From: Rhodanobacter thiooxydans
GTDB lineage: Bacteria > Pseudomonadota > Gammaproteobacteria > Xanthomonadales > Rhodanobacteraceae
Direction of reading: 5' to 3'
Length of the DNA stretch: 64,000 nucleotides
Assembly (NCBI RefSeq): GCF_030291135.1
Contig: NZ_CP127409.1
Location: forward strand, 558,001-622,000
Translations under genes and position numbers: made by a program
Shown: positions 1 to 9,600 of the stretch, piece by piece
Layout of the letters: every line of letters starts with the position of its first letter
How positions within the stretch are numbered: position 1 is the stretch's first letter
The notes under the pieces: generated by a model
Databases searched by the model: none
The model's input: only the letters and a program-made list of their open reading frames with translations
What the model was told of the DNA's origin: nothing

Positions 1-615
1 AAGAAGGCCAGCCCCAGCAAGGGGCTGATCCGCAAGGATTTCGACCCGGCAGGGATCGCGAAGAGCTACGCGGCCGCCGGCGCGGCCTGCCTGTCGGTGC
101 TGACCGACAGCGACTTCTTCCAGGGTAGCGAGGCGTTCCTGCAGCAGGCGCGCGAGGCGTGCTCGCTGCCGGTACTGCGCAAGGACTTCATCATCGACGC
201 CTACCAGGTGTACGAGGCGCGCGCGATCGGCGCCGACTGCATCCTGCTGATCGTCTCGGCACTGGACGACGACGTGCTGCTGCAGCTGTCGCTGCTGGCG
301 GCGGAGCTCGACCTGGACGTGCTGTGCGAGGTGCATGACGAAGATGAGCTGGAACGCGCGCTGGCGTTGCCGGTGCCGCTGATCGGCGTGAACAACCGCA
401 ACCTGCGCAGCTTCGAGACCTCGCTGGAGACCTCGCTGGCCCTGCAGGAACTGGTCGAGTACGACCGCGTGCTGGTGGCCGAATCGGGCATCCATACGCC
501 GGAAGACGTCGCGCGCCTGCGCGAGGGCGGCATCCAGGCGTTCCTGGTCGGCGAGGCGTTCATGCGCGCCGAAGACCCGGGTGCCGAATTGCGGCGGTTG
601 TTCTCGATCCCGTGA
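1..615 (+). CDS. trpC: Indole-3-glycerol phosphate synthase, 3' part (5' end outside window)
   Basis: Converts 1-(2-carboxyphenylamino)-1-deoxyribulose 5-phosphate to indole-3-glycerol phosphate in tryptophan synthesis. The frame is open from base 1 and begins inside the protein at KKASPSKG, followed by IRKDFDP and [12 protein letters not shown], which are typical of the N-terminal third of the TIM barrel. Later conserved pieces are the LRKDFI strand, GVNNRNL, VAESGI and FLVGEAFM near the C-terminal phosphate site. The ATG at 97 is internal and is not the start. The stop at 613-615 overlaps the GTG of the next gene, so the two are probably translationally coupled. Roughly the first 60 residues are missing because the window starts there. 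Confidence 0.96.
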   Translation, partial: KKASPSKGLIRKDFDPAGIAKSYAAAGAACLSVLTDSDFFQGSEAFLQQAREACSLPVLRKDFIIDAYQVYEARAIGADCILLIVSALDDDVLLQLSLLAAELDLDVLCEVHDEDELERALALPVPLIGVNNRNLRSFETSLETSLALQELVEYDRVLVAESGIHTPEDVARLREGGIQAFLVGEAFMRAEDPGAELRRLFSIP

Positions 616-1313
616 CCGTGATGCCGGAGCAGGGGGCGCTGGCGCCAGCAAGCACGGATGCGGCATTGCCGCGCGTGGTGCTGTTCGATTTCGATGGCGT
701 GCTGATCCGCGGCGATTCGTTTTATCTGTTCATGCGCGAGCGCTACCGGCGTTCACCGTGGCGTTGCGCGCTGGCCCTGCTGTGTTCGCCGCTGCTGCTG
801 TTGCTGCGTCCGTTCTCGCGGCGCGGGCCGATGCACACGCTGGTGCGTATCGCCCTGTTGGGTCTGGATGAACGGCGTTACCAGACCGCTGCGGGCGCGT
901 TTGCCGCGACCCTGGCGCGGCGGCCGAAGCAGTTCTGTCGTGATGGCCTGCAGGCACTGCGCCGACACCAGTTGCAGGGCGACCGGGTGATCGTGGTGAC
1001 CGGCTGCGAGCACACCCTGGCCAGCGGTATCCTGCAGCAACTGGGATTGACCGATCTGGAAGTCCTCGCTTCGCAACTGCGTCCCGGCTGGCTCGGCATG
1101 CGCCTGCTGCGGCACAACGTGGGGCGGCGCAAGGTGCAGTCGCTGGCCGAGCGCGGCGTCGAGGCATGGCAGCTGGCCTATGGCGATTCGATGTACGACG
1201 CGCCGATGCTGAAACTGGCCGCCGAGGCAGTACTGGTCAATGGCACGCCCACGCTGTGCAAGAAGATGGAGAGGGCGCTGGGCCGCGCGGTCACCCGCGT
1301 CGAGTGGTTCTGA
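612..1313 (+). CDS. HAD-superfamily phosphatase (subfamily IB-like)
   Basis: This 233-residue protein carries the HAD motifs. DFDGVL near residue 26 holds the nucleophile and general acid/base aspartates, VTGCEH is motif II, and [11 protein letters not shown] is the metal-binding motif IV. The layout resembles phosphoserine phosphatase-like IB hydrolases, with a helical cap between motifs I and II. The substrate cannot be deduced. The GTG start at 612 overlaps the trpC stop; an in-frame ATG at 621 is an alternative. It may be co-transcribed with trpC, but nothing in the sequence links it to tryptophan synthesis. Confidence 0.85.
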   Translation: MTVMPEQGALAPASTDAALPRVVLFDFDGVLIRGDSFYLFMRERYRRSPWRCALALLCSPLLLLLRPFSRRGPMHTLVRIALLGLDERRYQTAAGAFAATLARRPKQFCRDGLQALRRHQLQGDRVIVVTGCEHTLASGILQQLGLTDLEVLASQLRPGWLGMRLLRHNVGRRKVQSLAERGVEAWQLAYGDSMYDAPMLKLAAEAVLVNGTPTLCKKMERALGRAVTRVEWF

Positions 1314-1427
1314 TTACGGTTTCGTGGTTTCGCAGCACGGGCACTGCCGCCGGTTCTGCCCGGCGCGAGCGGTGGGTAGTGCCGCCCTGCGCAGCAACCT
1401 CCGGCACGGGAATCACTTCCCTCGCGC

Positions 1428-2171
1428 CTACAGCAGTGCCTGCGCCAGTTGGCCCAGGCTGATCAGCACGATCAGGCTGCCCACGGCGGCCATCACGGCC
1501 TGCTCGGGCAGGTGGCGCACCAGCCAAGCGGCGAACGGCGCGGCGATCACGCCGCCGGTGAGCAGGCCGAGCACGATCGGCCAGTGGCCGACGCCGACGT
1601 GCCAGACCAGGGTGGCGGAGACGCAGACCGTCACCACGAACTCGGCGGCGTTGACCGAGCCGATCGTGCTGCGCACGCCGCCACCGCGCGCGATCAGGGT
1701 GCTGGTGGCCAGCGGCCCCCAGCCGCCGCCGCCGATCGCGTCGAGCAGCCCGGCGAAGAAGCCCAGCACGCCGCTGTGCTGCACCTGGTGGCGGGTCAGC
1801 CGCTTGCCGAAGGCGCGCAGCAGCACCATCGTGCCGAGGATCAGCAGGTAGGCGTTGACCCAGGGCCGGATCGCCTCGCCCGGCACGCTGGCCAGGAAGG
1901 TCGCGCCAAGGATGCCGCCGATCGCGCCGGGAATGGCCAGTTGCCAGAACAGGCTCCAGCGCACGTTGCCGAACCAGGCGTGCGACGCACCGGAGACGCC
2001 GGTGGTGAACACCTCGGCGGTGTGCACGGTGGCGCTGGCCACCGCCGGCGGCAGGCCCAGCGCCAGCAGGATCGAGTTCGAGACCAGGCCGTAGGCCATG
2101 CCCAGCGCGCCATCGACCAGTTGGGCGAGCAGGCCGACACCTGCAAAGATGAAGAACTGTCCGTAATCCAA
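1428..2171 (-). CDS. TauE/SafE (TSUP) family membrane permease
   Basis: A 247-residue, very hydrophobic protein with about seven to eight membrane segments. The N-terminal stretch LLAQLVDGALGMAYG and the mid-protein LLDAIGGGGWGPL are the two pseudo-repeat signatures of the TSUP family, which exports or imports sulfite, sulfonates or other organic anions. The substrate is unknown. It is transcribed alone on the minus strand; 90 bp separate its start from the clp stop upstream. Family assignment is confident, function is not. Confidence 0.85.
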   Translation of the reverse strand: MDYGQFFIFAGVGLLAQLVDGALGMAYGLVSNSILLALGLPPAVASATVHTAEVFTTGVSGASHAWFGNVRWSLFWQLAIPGAIGGILGATFLASVPGEAIRPWVNAYLLILGTMVLLRAFGKRLTRHQVQHSGVLGFFAGLLDAIGGGGWGPLATSTLIARGGGVRSTIGSVNAAEFVVTVCVSATLVWHVGVGHWPIVLGLLTGGVIAAPFAAWLVRHLPEQAVMAAVGSLIVLISLGQLAQALL

Positions 2172-2262
2172 GCGTCATCTCGCAGCCGATGGCGAGGCAC
2201 CATCCTCGACCAGTCTTCGTAAAAAACCGGTTCAGACGGTGCGCGGGGTGCCTCGCGAGGGC

Positions 2263-2958
2263 TCAGCGCGTGCCACGCACCACGATGGTCTTGCCGGAGA
2301 CGTCGATCATCCGTTGCTCTTCCAGCTGCTTGAGCACGCGGCCGACCATTTCGCGCGAACAGCCCACGATGCGGCTCACTTCCTGGCGCGAGATGCGGAT
2401 CTGGGTGCCGTCCGGGTGGGTCATCGAATCCGGCTCCTGGCACAGGTCGAGCAGGGTGCGCGAGATGCGGTTGGTGACGTCCATGAACGCCATCCGGCTG
2501 ACCTGGCGCGAGGTGCGCAGCAGGCGGTTGGTCAGCTGCGAGCCGATGGCGAACAGGATCTTCGGGCACTCCTCGCGCAGCGGACCCTCCATCAGCTGGA
2601 ACAGGCGCTCGTAGCTGACCTCGGCCATCTCGCACGGGGTGCGCGTGCGCACCATCGACTCGCGCTGGGCCTGCTCCACGAACAGGCCCATTTCGCCGAT
2701 GAACTGGCCGCGGCTGATGTAGGCAAGGATCAGTTCGCGACCCTGCTCGTCCTCGGTGCATACCGCCAGCGAGCCCTCGACCACGTAATACAAGGTGTTG
2801 GCCGGGTCGCCGGGGCGGATGATCGCGGTCTTGCCCGGGTAGCGCCGGCGGTGGCACAGGGCCAGGAATCGCTCCATGGAGGCGGGGTCCGGGGCGAAGC
2901 CAAGCGGTGCCTGCGAACGTTCGAAAGCCTGTTGGAGCTGGTACTTGAGTTGCGCCAC
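2263..2958 (-). CDS. clp: Crp-family transcriptional regulator Clp
   Basis: A 231-residue Crp/Fnr-type regulator. The cyclic-nucleotide-binding fold covers roughly residues 25-145 (RPGDPANTLYYVVEGSL, GQFIGEMGLF), and the C-terminal helix-turn-helix contains ISRQEVSRIVGCSREMVGRVLK. In xanthomonads Clp responds to c-di-GMP rather than cAMP and controls virulence and biofilm genes; ligand choice here is inferred. The chosen start is the GTG at 2958, preceded by GGGGGATAA, which gives the normal family length. The frame stays open to 3180, but the extra 74 residues are Arg-rich and not conserved in type. It is divergent from speD across about 290 bp. Confidence 0.9.
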   Translation of the reverse strand: MAQLKYQLQQAFERSQAPLGFAPDPASMERFLALCHRRRYPGKTAIIRPGDPANTLYYVVEGSLAVCTEDEQGRELILAYISRGQFIGEMGLFVEQAQRESMVRTRTPCEMAEVSYERLFQLMEGPLREECPKILFAIGSQLTNRLLRTSRQVSRMAFMDVTNRISRTLLDLCQEPDSMTHPDGTQIRISRQEVSRIVGCSREMVGRVLKQLEEQRMIDVSGKTIVVRGTR

Positions 2959-3075
2959 GTTTATCCCCCACAGATGGTTGAAGTCACAGCGGCGGCCATT
3001 GCCACACGGCACTGCTTGTCCGCGGACCATCCCTGCAAGCTTGGCATTATGGCAAACCTGACGATTTGCGACAGG

Positions 3076-3104
3076 TTCAATTTCTCGTTCTTTTGCCCCA
3101 TAAT
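3076..3104 (+). promoter_or_regulatory. Possible sigma70 promoter for speD
   Basis: TTCAAT, a 17-base gap and CATAAT lie in the AT-richer centre of the clp-speD intergenic region, pointing toward speD with a leader of about 140 bases. The -10 is good and the -35 poor, so this is a tentative call. Confidence 0.35.
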
Positions 3105-3252
3105 TCGCGGTCTTCCGTATGCGGCAGGATTGTCGCATGCGATACGCAAGGGTCGTGCAGGCTGCGCGCCTGTACTTCACACCATATCGCGGGGACCCTT
3201 GTCGCTAACCCGCCTCTGCTGATGGCCGAAGTCCGGTCATGGAGAGCTGCCC

Positions 3253-4038
3253 GTGGTCAAGCCACTTCCCCGTCTGCGCCTGCAGGGTTTCAACAACCTG
3301 ACCAAGGCGTTGAGCTTCAACATCTACGACATCTGCTATGCGGTGTCGGAAGACCAGCGCCGCAACTACATCGAGTACATCGATGACCAGTACGACGCCG
3401 ACCGGCTGACCCAGATTCTCACCGACGTGGCCGAGATCATCGGCGCGAACATCCTCAACATCGCACGCCAGGACTACGACCCGCAGGGCGCCTCGGTGAC
3501 CATGCTGATCTCCGAGGAGCCGGTGGTCGAGAAACTCGGCCGCGACACCATTTCCGGTGCCGTGGTCGCGCACATGGACAAGAGCCACATCACCGTCCAT
3601 ACCTATCCGGAAACGCATCCGCACAACGGCATCGCCACGTTCCGCGCGGACATCGACGTGGCCACCTGCGGCGTGATCTCGCCGCTGAAGGCGCTGAACT
3701 ACCTGATCGACAGCTTCGAGTCGGACATCGTGGTGTGCGACTACCGCGTGCGCGGCTTCACCCGCGACATCAAGGGCAAGAAGCACTTCATCGACCACAA
3801 GATCAATTCGGTGCAGGACTACCTGGCCAAGCACATCCGCCAGAAGTACGAGATGTTCGACGTCAACGTGTACCAGGAGAACATGTTCCACACGAAGATG
3901 CACATCAAGGACTTCGACCTGGAGACGTACCTGTTCGACTCGCACGCCGACGACCTCTCGTTCAAGGAGCGCCAGCGCATCGAGTCGCTGCTGCGCCGCG
4001 AGATCGAGGAACTGTTCCACGGCCGCAACCTGATGTGA
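3253..4038 (+). CDS. speD: S-adenosylmethionine decarboxylase proenzyme
   Basis: Makes decarboxylated AdoMet, the aminopropyl donor for spermidine synthesis. The 261-residue length matches the E. coli-type class of about 264 residues. [11 protein letters not shown] at residues 110-120 is the autocleavage site; Ser111 becomes the pyruvoyl group after self-processing into beta and alpha chains. The start is the GTG at 3253, preceded by GGAGAG. The gene is monocistronic, divergent from clp, and ends in a strong terminator at 4041. No speE lies nearby. Confidence 0.95.
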   Translation: MVKPLPRLRLQGFNNLTKALSFNIYDICYAVSEDQRRNYIEYIDDQYDADRLTQILTDVAEIIGANILNIARQDYDPQGASVTMLISEEPVVEKLGRDTISGAVVAHMDKSHITVHTYPETHPHNGIATFRADIDVATCGVISPLKALNYLIDSFESDIVVCDYRVRGFTRDIKGKKHFIDHKINSVQDYLAKHIRQKYEMFDVNVYQENMFHTKMHIKDFDLETYLFDSHADDLSFKERQRIESLLRREIEELFHGRNLM

Positions 4039-4040
4039 CG

Positions 4041-4068
4041 AAAAACCCGCCGAGAGGCGGGTTTTTTT
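4041..4068 (+). terminator. Rho-independent terminator of speD
   Basis: CCCGCC and GGCGGG form a stem with a four-base loop, flanked by five A and seven T, so it could stop transcription from either side. It lies three bases after the speD stop. Confidence 0.92.
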
Positions 4069-4070
4069 GG

Positions 4071-4367
4071 ACTTCCTTTGCGGGAACGGTTCTGGCCACG
4101 CGCATGGTCCAGCGGTCGCGAGCATTCGTTCGCCGGTGCGCGTCGAGACTTCGGTGCCGTCGGGCGGGTGTTCGCCGAAGGCCTGCCCGGGCGCTGACTA
4201 CCCTCATGCCGGTGCTGGGGGTGCGTGCAGTTACCCGGCGAGCTTTTCCCTGAAGCCGAGACCGGGTTTCCACGGGGCATGACAGTCATGGCCGCACACG
4301 GTTTTCGTTGCCCGGTTGCTCGGCGGCCGCGAGCCGCCGCCATCGCCGTCCTGCGCGGTAGCGGTAT
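4071..4367. other. Non-coding gap between convergent genes
   Basis: About 300 bases between the speD terminator and the stop of the minus-strand oxygenase gene. The short frames crossing it have no recognisable protein features. I see no repeat, RNA gene or promoter with good spacing. Confidence 0.5.
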
Positions 4368-5090
4368 TCAGGCACCGCCGAACAGCTGCTCGGCGCGCTG
4401 GAACAGCACCCAGCTCGTCGCAATGACCTTGTCGCCGCCCTGTGGGCGGTTGCCGCGGTGTGTATGCGTGAACGAAGCCGGCGCCAGCAGCAGCGTACCC
4501 GTGCGCGGTACGATCTTGCGCTGCTGGTACAGAAACTCGGTCTCGCCCTCGGCAAAGCCGTCATTGAGATAGATCGTCCACAGCAGGTGGCGGTGCAGTG
4601 TGTCGGCGCGCGGGTCGCGTGGGTACAGCTCGCAATGCCAATAAGGGTAGCCACCGCGTCCCGCGCTGTAGCGTTGCAGGTTGATTGCCCCTGGCCGGAA
4701 TACCGTTTCAACCAGGGACGACAATGCGCCGTCGTCCATGGTCTGCAGGCGTTCGGACGTCAGTCGGTGGCGGGTGCCGCCCGGGCCCGGAACCTCGAGC
4801 ATCAGCGGCGCGATCAGCGCATGCGGATATCGCCTCAGGTAGGCAAGCACCCCGCGGAACACCGCCTGATTGAGCGCCGTTTCCGCCTCGTGCCAGTCGG
4901 CCTGGTCGCTGAGGGCAAGATCCTGGCTGTCCTTCAGTTCGGGGAGCACGCCGCCGCCAACCCGCCCCGGGCGCGTCCGGGCACTCGCGGCGAAACGCTC
5001 GACCAGCGCAGCACACTGTACCGCCGGCAACGCATCGGGATACACCTCGATAAAGTCATCCGGGGCATTCGTGGTAGTGGACATGGGCAT
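4368..5090 (-). CDS. 2-oxoglutarate/Fe(II)-dependent oxygenase family protein
   Basis: A 240-residue protein ending in a prolyl-4-hydroxylase-like double-stranded beta helix. YWHCELYP supplies His152 and Glu154 as an H-x-E metal pair (Glu replaces the commoner Asp). THTHRGNRP supplies the distal His211 and an adjacent Arg. The following Lys or Arg residues could bind 2-oxoglutarate. The N-terminal 130 residues match no motif I know. The substrate is unknown. ATGs at 5090 and 5084 are both possible starts and neither has a strong ribosome site. It lies downstream of the signalling operon on the same strand, with a 126-bp gap. Confidence 0.75.
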   Translation of the reverse strand: MPMSTTTNAPDDFIEVYPDALPAVQCAALVERFAASARTRPGRVGGGVLPELKDSQDLALSDQADWHEAETALNQAVFRGVLAYLRRYPHALIAPLMLEVPGPGGTRHRLTSERLQTMDDGALSSLVETVFRPGAINLQRYSAGRGGYPYWHCELYPRDPRADTLHRHLLWTIYLNDGFAEGETEFLYQQRKIVPRTGTLLLAPASFTHTHRGNRPQGGDKVIATSWVLFQRAEQLFGGA

Positions 5091-5216
5091 GCGGTGGCAC
5101 CGTTGGCGCGCCGCGCGGTGCGCGGGAAAGCACGAAGGCGGTCATCATGGCACGGCGCGGGTGGCCCTTGAACCGGTGTCGCGTCGCGCGCGCAGCTGCC
5201 GCCGCGCAATGGATCC

Positions 5217-5867
5217 CTAATCGAGCAATCCCCGGCGCAATGCGTAGCGCACCAGCTCGGCGGTGTTGCGCACGGCAATCTTGGTCAGCACGCGGGCACG
5301 GTGGTTTTCCGCGGTCTTGGTGCTGATCGCCAGCTGGCGCGCGATTTCCTTGGTGGTCAGTCCCTCGGCGATCAGGCGGAACACCTCCCGTTCGCGTGCG
5401 GTCAGGAGCTCATAGCGATCATCCAGCACGCGCTCGGGGTGCTGCAGCTGTTCGGCCAGCGCGCGCGCCGCTTGTGGGCTGAAATGCCCCCGTCCGGCAT
5501 GCAGGTTGCGTACCGCGGCGAGCAGTTCCGCGGCGGCGCTGTCCTTGACCAGATAACCGCTGGCACCAACGCGTACGGCCTGCAGCACGTACTGATCCTC
5601 CTGGTGCATGGTCAGCACCAGCACGCGCGTATCCGGCAGCGCCTGACGCAGCTGGCGCACCACCTCGACACCGTTCAGGCGCGGCATCGACAGGTCGGTG
5701 ATGACGATGTCCGGGCGCGTGGCCAGCGCCTTGTCGACGGCTTCGACGCCGTCGGCGGCCTGCGCGATAACCTCTATGTCGCCGTCGCTTTGCAGGATGC
5801 CCACGAGGCTCTCACGAACCAGGGTGTGGTCATCGACGAGCAGGACGCGGATCGGGATGGGCGGCAT
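5217..5867 (-). CDS. NarL/FixJ-type response regulator
   Basis: A 216-residue two-domain regulator. The receiver has the acidic pair Asp12-Asp13, the phospho-acceptor Asp58 in VITDLSMP, Thr86 and Lys108. The C-terminal GerE/LuxR helix-turn-helix is LTAREREVFRLIAEG with the recognition helix STKTAENHRARV. The ATG at 5867 has AGGG eight bases upstream; an in-frame ATG at 5888 is less likely. The cognate kinase gene ends 58 bases upstream. It is the last gene of the signalling operon, and its targets are unknown. Confidence 0.93.
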   Translation of the reverse strand: MPPIPIRVLLVDDHTLVRESLVGILQSDGDIEVIAQAADGVEAVDKALATRPDIVITDLSMPRLNGVEVVRQLRQALPDTRVLVLTMHQEDQYVLQAVRVGASGYLVKDSAAAELLAAVRNLHAGRGHFSPQAARALAEQLQHPERVLDDRYELLTAREREVFRLIAEGLTTKEIARQLAISTKTAENHRARVLTKIAVRNTAELVRYALRRGLLD

Positions 5868-5925
5868 GCGACATACCCTGCATGCCATCTCCAACCGCGT
5901 CAAGCGCAGGGCCGGTGTGCGCCAC

Positions 5926-6657
5926 TCAGCGACTGTCGAGCGGCACCAGTGCGCGCAGGCGGGTGCCGTGGCCGGCGGCGGAGCGCAATTCGAGCTGGCC
6001 GTCGAACAGTTGCAGGCGTTCGCGGATGCCGCCCAGGCCAATGCCGCCGACGGCCTGCGCGCGCTCCGGGTCGAAACCGCAGCCGTCATCGACGATCTGC
6101 AACTGCAGGCGGCCGCCGCGTTCGACCAGGTGCACCAGTACGCTGTGCGCGCCGGCATGCTTGACCACGTTGTTGAGCGCTTCCTGGGTGATGCGGAACA
6201 GCAGCGTTTGCAGTTCGCCATCGAGGTTGGGCATTGGCTCGATCTCCACTGCGATCGCGATGCCGGCAGCCTCGCCCAGGCTGCGCGCCAGCCAGCGCAG
6301 CGCCGGTTCGAGACCGAGGTCGTCGAGGATCGGCGGGCGCAGCAGGCGCGAGAGCTGACGGGTATCGTCGAGGGTGTCGGAACACAGCGTGACCGCGTCG
6401 TCGAGGCTGGCGCGCAGCGCTTTGAGTTCCGCCGGCAAGGCATCGCCGATCTGCGCGAGGCGGTGTTTGAGGGCAGTCAGGTTCTGGCCGATGCCATCGT
6501 GCAGATCGCGCGCGAGCCGGCGCCGCTCATCCTCCTGTACACGCAACACCGAGCGACCCAGGCGGTGGAACTCACGCTCGTTCGCTTCGAGCCGTTGCAG
6601 CAGTTGCTGATACCGCAGCTGGGCTTCGGCGGGCGGGGGGGGGGCATCGCGGGTCAT
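5926..6657 (-). CDS. Sensor-less histidine kinase (HisKA_3/NarX type)
   Basis: A 243-residue kinase with no transmembrane or named input domain. A short coiled-coil-like N-terminus leads into RRRLARDLHDGIGQNL, where His53 is the phosphorylation site of the HisKA_3 class. The HATPase domain follows, with N box TQEALNNVVKHA, DDGCGFD and GGIGLGGIRERL. Its ATG overlaps the stop of the Ser/Thr kinase gene, so input may come from that protein or from the FHA-GAF protein. The coding strand carries ten consecutive C at codons 5-8 (6635-6644). It pairs with the NarL-type regulator downstream. Confidence 0.92.
   Translation of the reverse strand: MTRDAPPPPAEAQLRYQQLLQRLEANEREFHRLGRSVLRVQEDERRRLARDLHDGIGQNLTALKHRLAQIGDALPAELKALRASLDDAVTLCSDTLDDTRQLSRLLRPPILDDLGLEPALRWLARSLGEAAGIAIAVEIEPMPNLDGELQTLLFRITQEALNNVVKHAGAHSVLVHLVERGGRLQLQIVDDGCGFDPERAQAVGGIGLGGIRERLQLFDGQLELRSAAGHGTRLRALVPLDSR
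6635..6644 (-). repeat. C10 homopolymer in histidine kinase codons 5-8
   Basis: Ten consecutive C on the coding strand encode part of a Pro run four codons after the ATG. Slippage by one base would truncate the kinase. Confidence 0.9.
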
Positions 6658-9600
6658 GGCGTAGTTTCGTCCGTTCCGATGCGCCGGACGGATGTACCGG
6701 TCGCGTTGCGCAGATCGGCAGGCAGTTTGCCGCGGAAGCTGGCCAGCGCTGCAGTCGCAGCGTGCTCGGCGTCTGTCGCAGCGGGGGTATCGCCGGCCAG
6801 GCGCTGGGCGCGTGCGCCAAGGGTGTGGATTTGCGCCGCATCGAGCACCTCGCTGCCGCGCATCAGGCTGGTCGCCTCGCGGTAGGCGCGCAGCGCGGCG
6901 GCCGCATCGTGCGCGGCAAGCGCACGCTGCATCGCCAGGGTCAGCCAGTCCAGCCGCAATTCGGCGTTGCCGAGCGCTGCAGTCGCCGCATCCAGCCCGG
7001 TGTCGGCATGCGGGTCGATGCGCGCACGCAGCAGCGCCACCCGCAATTGCAGTTCGCGCACGCCCGAGGCGTCGGCCAAGGGCTGCGCACGATCCAGTGC
7101 CGCGCTCGCCTCGCGCGTCTGGCCGGCATGCAGCGCCAGCTCCGCGCGCACGATTTCGACGCGCGCGCGCTGTTCGCGGGAAGCGCCGGCATCGCCCGCT
7201 TCGAGTGGCTTGAGTTCGCGCTGCGCATCGGCGCCGGCGCCCGCGGCGAGCAGGGCCTGCACGCGCAGCAGGCGCGTGTCGGCTTCGCCACGCTGGTCCT
7301 CGCGCTGGCGAAACAGGGCGATCGCCTTGTCGGCCTGGGCGAGCGAGCCGGCCACGTCACCCTGCATCAGCGCGAGTTCGGCCAGGTTGCGCCGGCTCAC
7401 GGCGGTCTCCTCGGGCATCTGCAGTTTCTCGGCCTCGGCCAGCGCGCGTTGCTGCAGTTCGCCGGCCTCCTGCCAGCGGCCGCGCGCCGCAGCCAGCAGG
7501 CCCAGGTTCTGCCCGGTGCGGATGCGGCCGGTGTCGCCGAGCCCGGCGCCGCTTTCTGCGGCACGCTGCCAGTAGCTCTGCGCATCGTCGTAATGGCCGA
7601 GCTGATAGTTGGCGAAGCCGATATCGTTGAGTGCCTGCGACAGCCCGTGCGCGTCGCCGGCCTGCTGCCAGCCCTGCAGGGCGCGACGGTAGGCTTCGAG
7701 CGCGCCGCGATAGTCGCCGCGTTCCTCGGCGAGCACGCCGAGTTCGTTGTCGACCGCGGCGAGGCCCTTGCGGTCGTCAAGTTCGGCATTCAGCGCGCGG
7801 GCCTGCGCAAGCTCGTTGCCCGCTTCGTCGAAAGCACCGCGCAGGCTCAGCACGTTGGCAAGATTGCGCAGGCTGGTGGCCACGCCGCGACGATTGCCGA
7901 CCTCGCGTTGCAGCGCCACGGCCTTGCGGTATTGCTCCTCGGCGTTGACGGTCTGACCGAGGCGGCCGTAGCCGATGCCGAGCGCGTTGACCGTCTCGGC
8001 CACGCCGTAGAGGTTGCGGCTGCGCTTGTACAGCACCAGCGCACGCACCAGATAGTCGTCGACCGCGCGTCTCGCTTCGCCCTGCAGGATCGAGAACTTC
8101 CCCAGCTCGAACCAGGCGCGTGGATCGCCGCTGTCGCGTGCGGTGAGCAGCGACAGCCTGGCGATCGCCGCGCTGAAATCACCGCCGCTGCCCTGGGCGC
8201 GCGCGAGCTGCAGATCGGCCAGGGTATCGTCGGGAGTCTGCGCGAGTTGCACACGCCATTGCGCGATCGCGCCGGGCACATCGCCATCGTGCAGCGCATG
8301 CTCCGCGGTAAACACGCGCTGCAACCGTGCGGGTGCCGTATGGGCGGCGCGTTGCCCCTGTTCGATCGCATCGCGCGCGATGTCGCGCTCGCCGATCGCC
8401 TGCGCCAGCCGGAGCTGGACCAGCCACAGCACGGGATCGTTGCGTTCGCTCTTGGTGATGGCGCGCAAACCGTCCAGTGCCGCGGCGAACTTGTCGCCCT
8501 CACGCGCCTGCAAGGCGGTACCGAACGCGTCGAGCGTGGCAGTCGCGGCGGGCAGGCGCAGCTCCGGCATGGCCGTATCCGTGCCCAGTGCGTGCCCCAG
8601 GGCCGGTTGCGCCAGCCACACGCGGAACGCGGCGACGGCATCGGCCGCGGGCGGGCCGTCGAGAGCCTGCGGCGGAGCGCGGTCTTCACGCAGCTCGGCG
8701 TGCACATACCAATGGCCTTCGCGTCGGCGCAGTTCGGAGGACAACGTGCGATCGGCGACGACGAGACGGCGCAGCGTGGCCGGATCGGGATCGCTGCCGG
8801 CCGCATCGAGCTGGCGCAGCGCCTGTTGCGTTCGTTCGGTATCGACGCTGGCGACGCCGGGCAGGGCGAAGATGGTTGCGCGCAGATAGGCATCCAGCGC
8901 GACCAGACGTGGCACCGGTACCGCCGCACCGCGCAGCGGCAACACCAGCACACGATGCAGCGGCGGCGCGGCGCTGGCGGCACCCTTGTCGCGGGCCGTC
9001 CACCACAGCGTGCCGCCGACGCCGGCCAGGGCCAGCAAGGTCGCCATCGCGAACCATGCGCGCCGGTGCGGGCGGAAATCGCGCGGCATCGCGCGGCGAT
9101 CGATCGCCTCGATCACCGCGGCTGCATCCTGCAGCCGATGCGCGGGCTGCGGTCGCAGCAGCCGTTCGGCAAGCCGCACAACCCAGCCTGGCAGGTCGGG
9201 GCGTTCGCGCGTGACCGGTGGCGGCGAGCGCACCAGTCGCTGCGCGATCGCCTCCGTGGCAGTGGCGCTCTGGAACGCGGGCATGCCGGTCAACATCTCG
9301 TGCAGGATCAGGCCCAGCGCGTAGAGATCGCTGCGCGTGTCGACCGGGTCACCGCGCGCCTGCTCCGGCGAGAGATAATCGGGGGTGCCGACCACGCCAC
9401 CCATGCCGGCGTGGGTGAGGCCATTGCTGGCGAGCGAGCGGGCGACGCCAAAATCGCTGATGTAGGCATTGCCCTCGCGGTCGATCAGCACATTGGCCGG
9501 CTTGAGGTCGCGATGCACCACCTCACGCGCATGGGCCGCCTGCAGGCCGAGCGCAATCTGCCGCGCGATCCGCAACGCATCCTCGAGCGGTAGCGGGCCG

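Noticed and set aside
2959-3252. A Clp/Crp TGTGA-N6-TCACA operator in the clp-speD region
   Set aside because: A TCACA half-site is present near 2981, but the partner half does not match.
5217-6443. An apparent 408-residue fusion to the response regulator
   Set aside because: The upstream part is another phase of the histidine kinase gene. A good ribosome site and the family N-terminus place the start at 5867.
6762-9593. A 943-codon plus-strand open frame
   Set aside because: It lies antisense to the Ser/Thr kinase-TPR gene, has no domain signature, and is rich in Arg/Gln/Ala as expected from high-GC antisense shadows.
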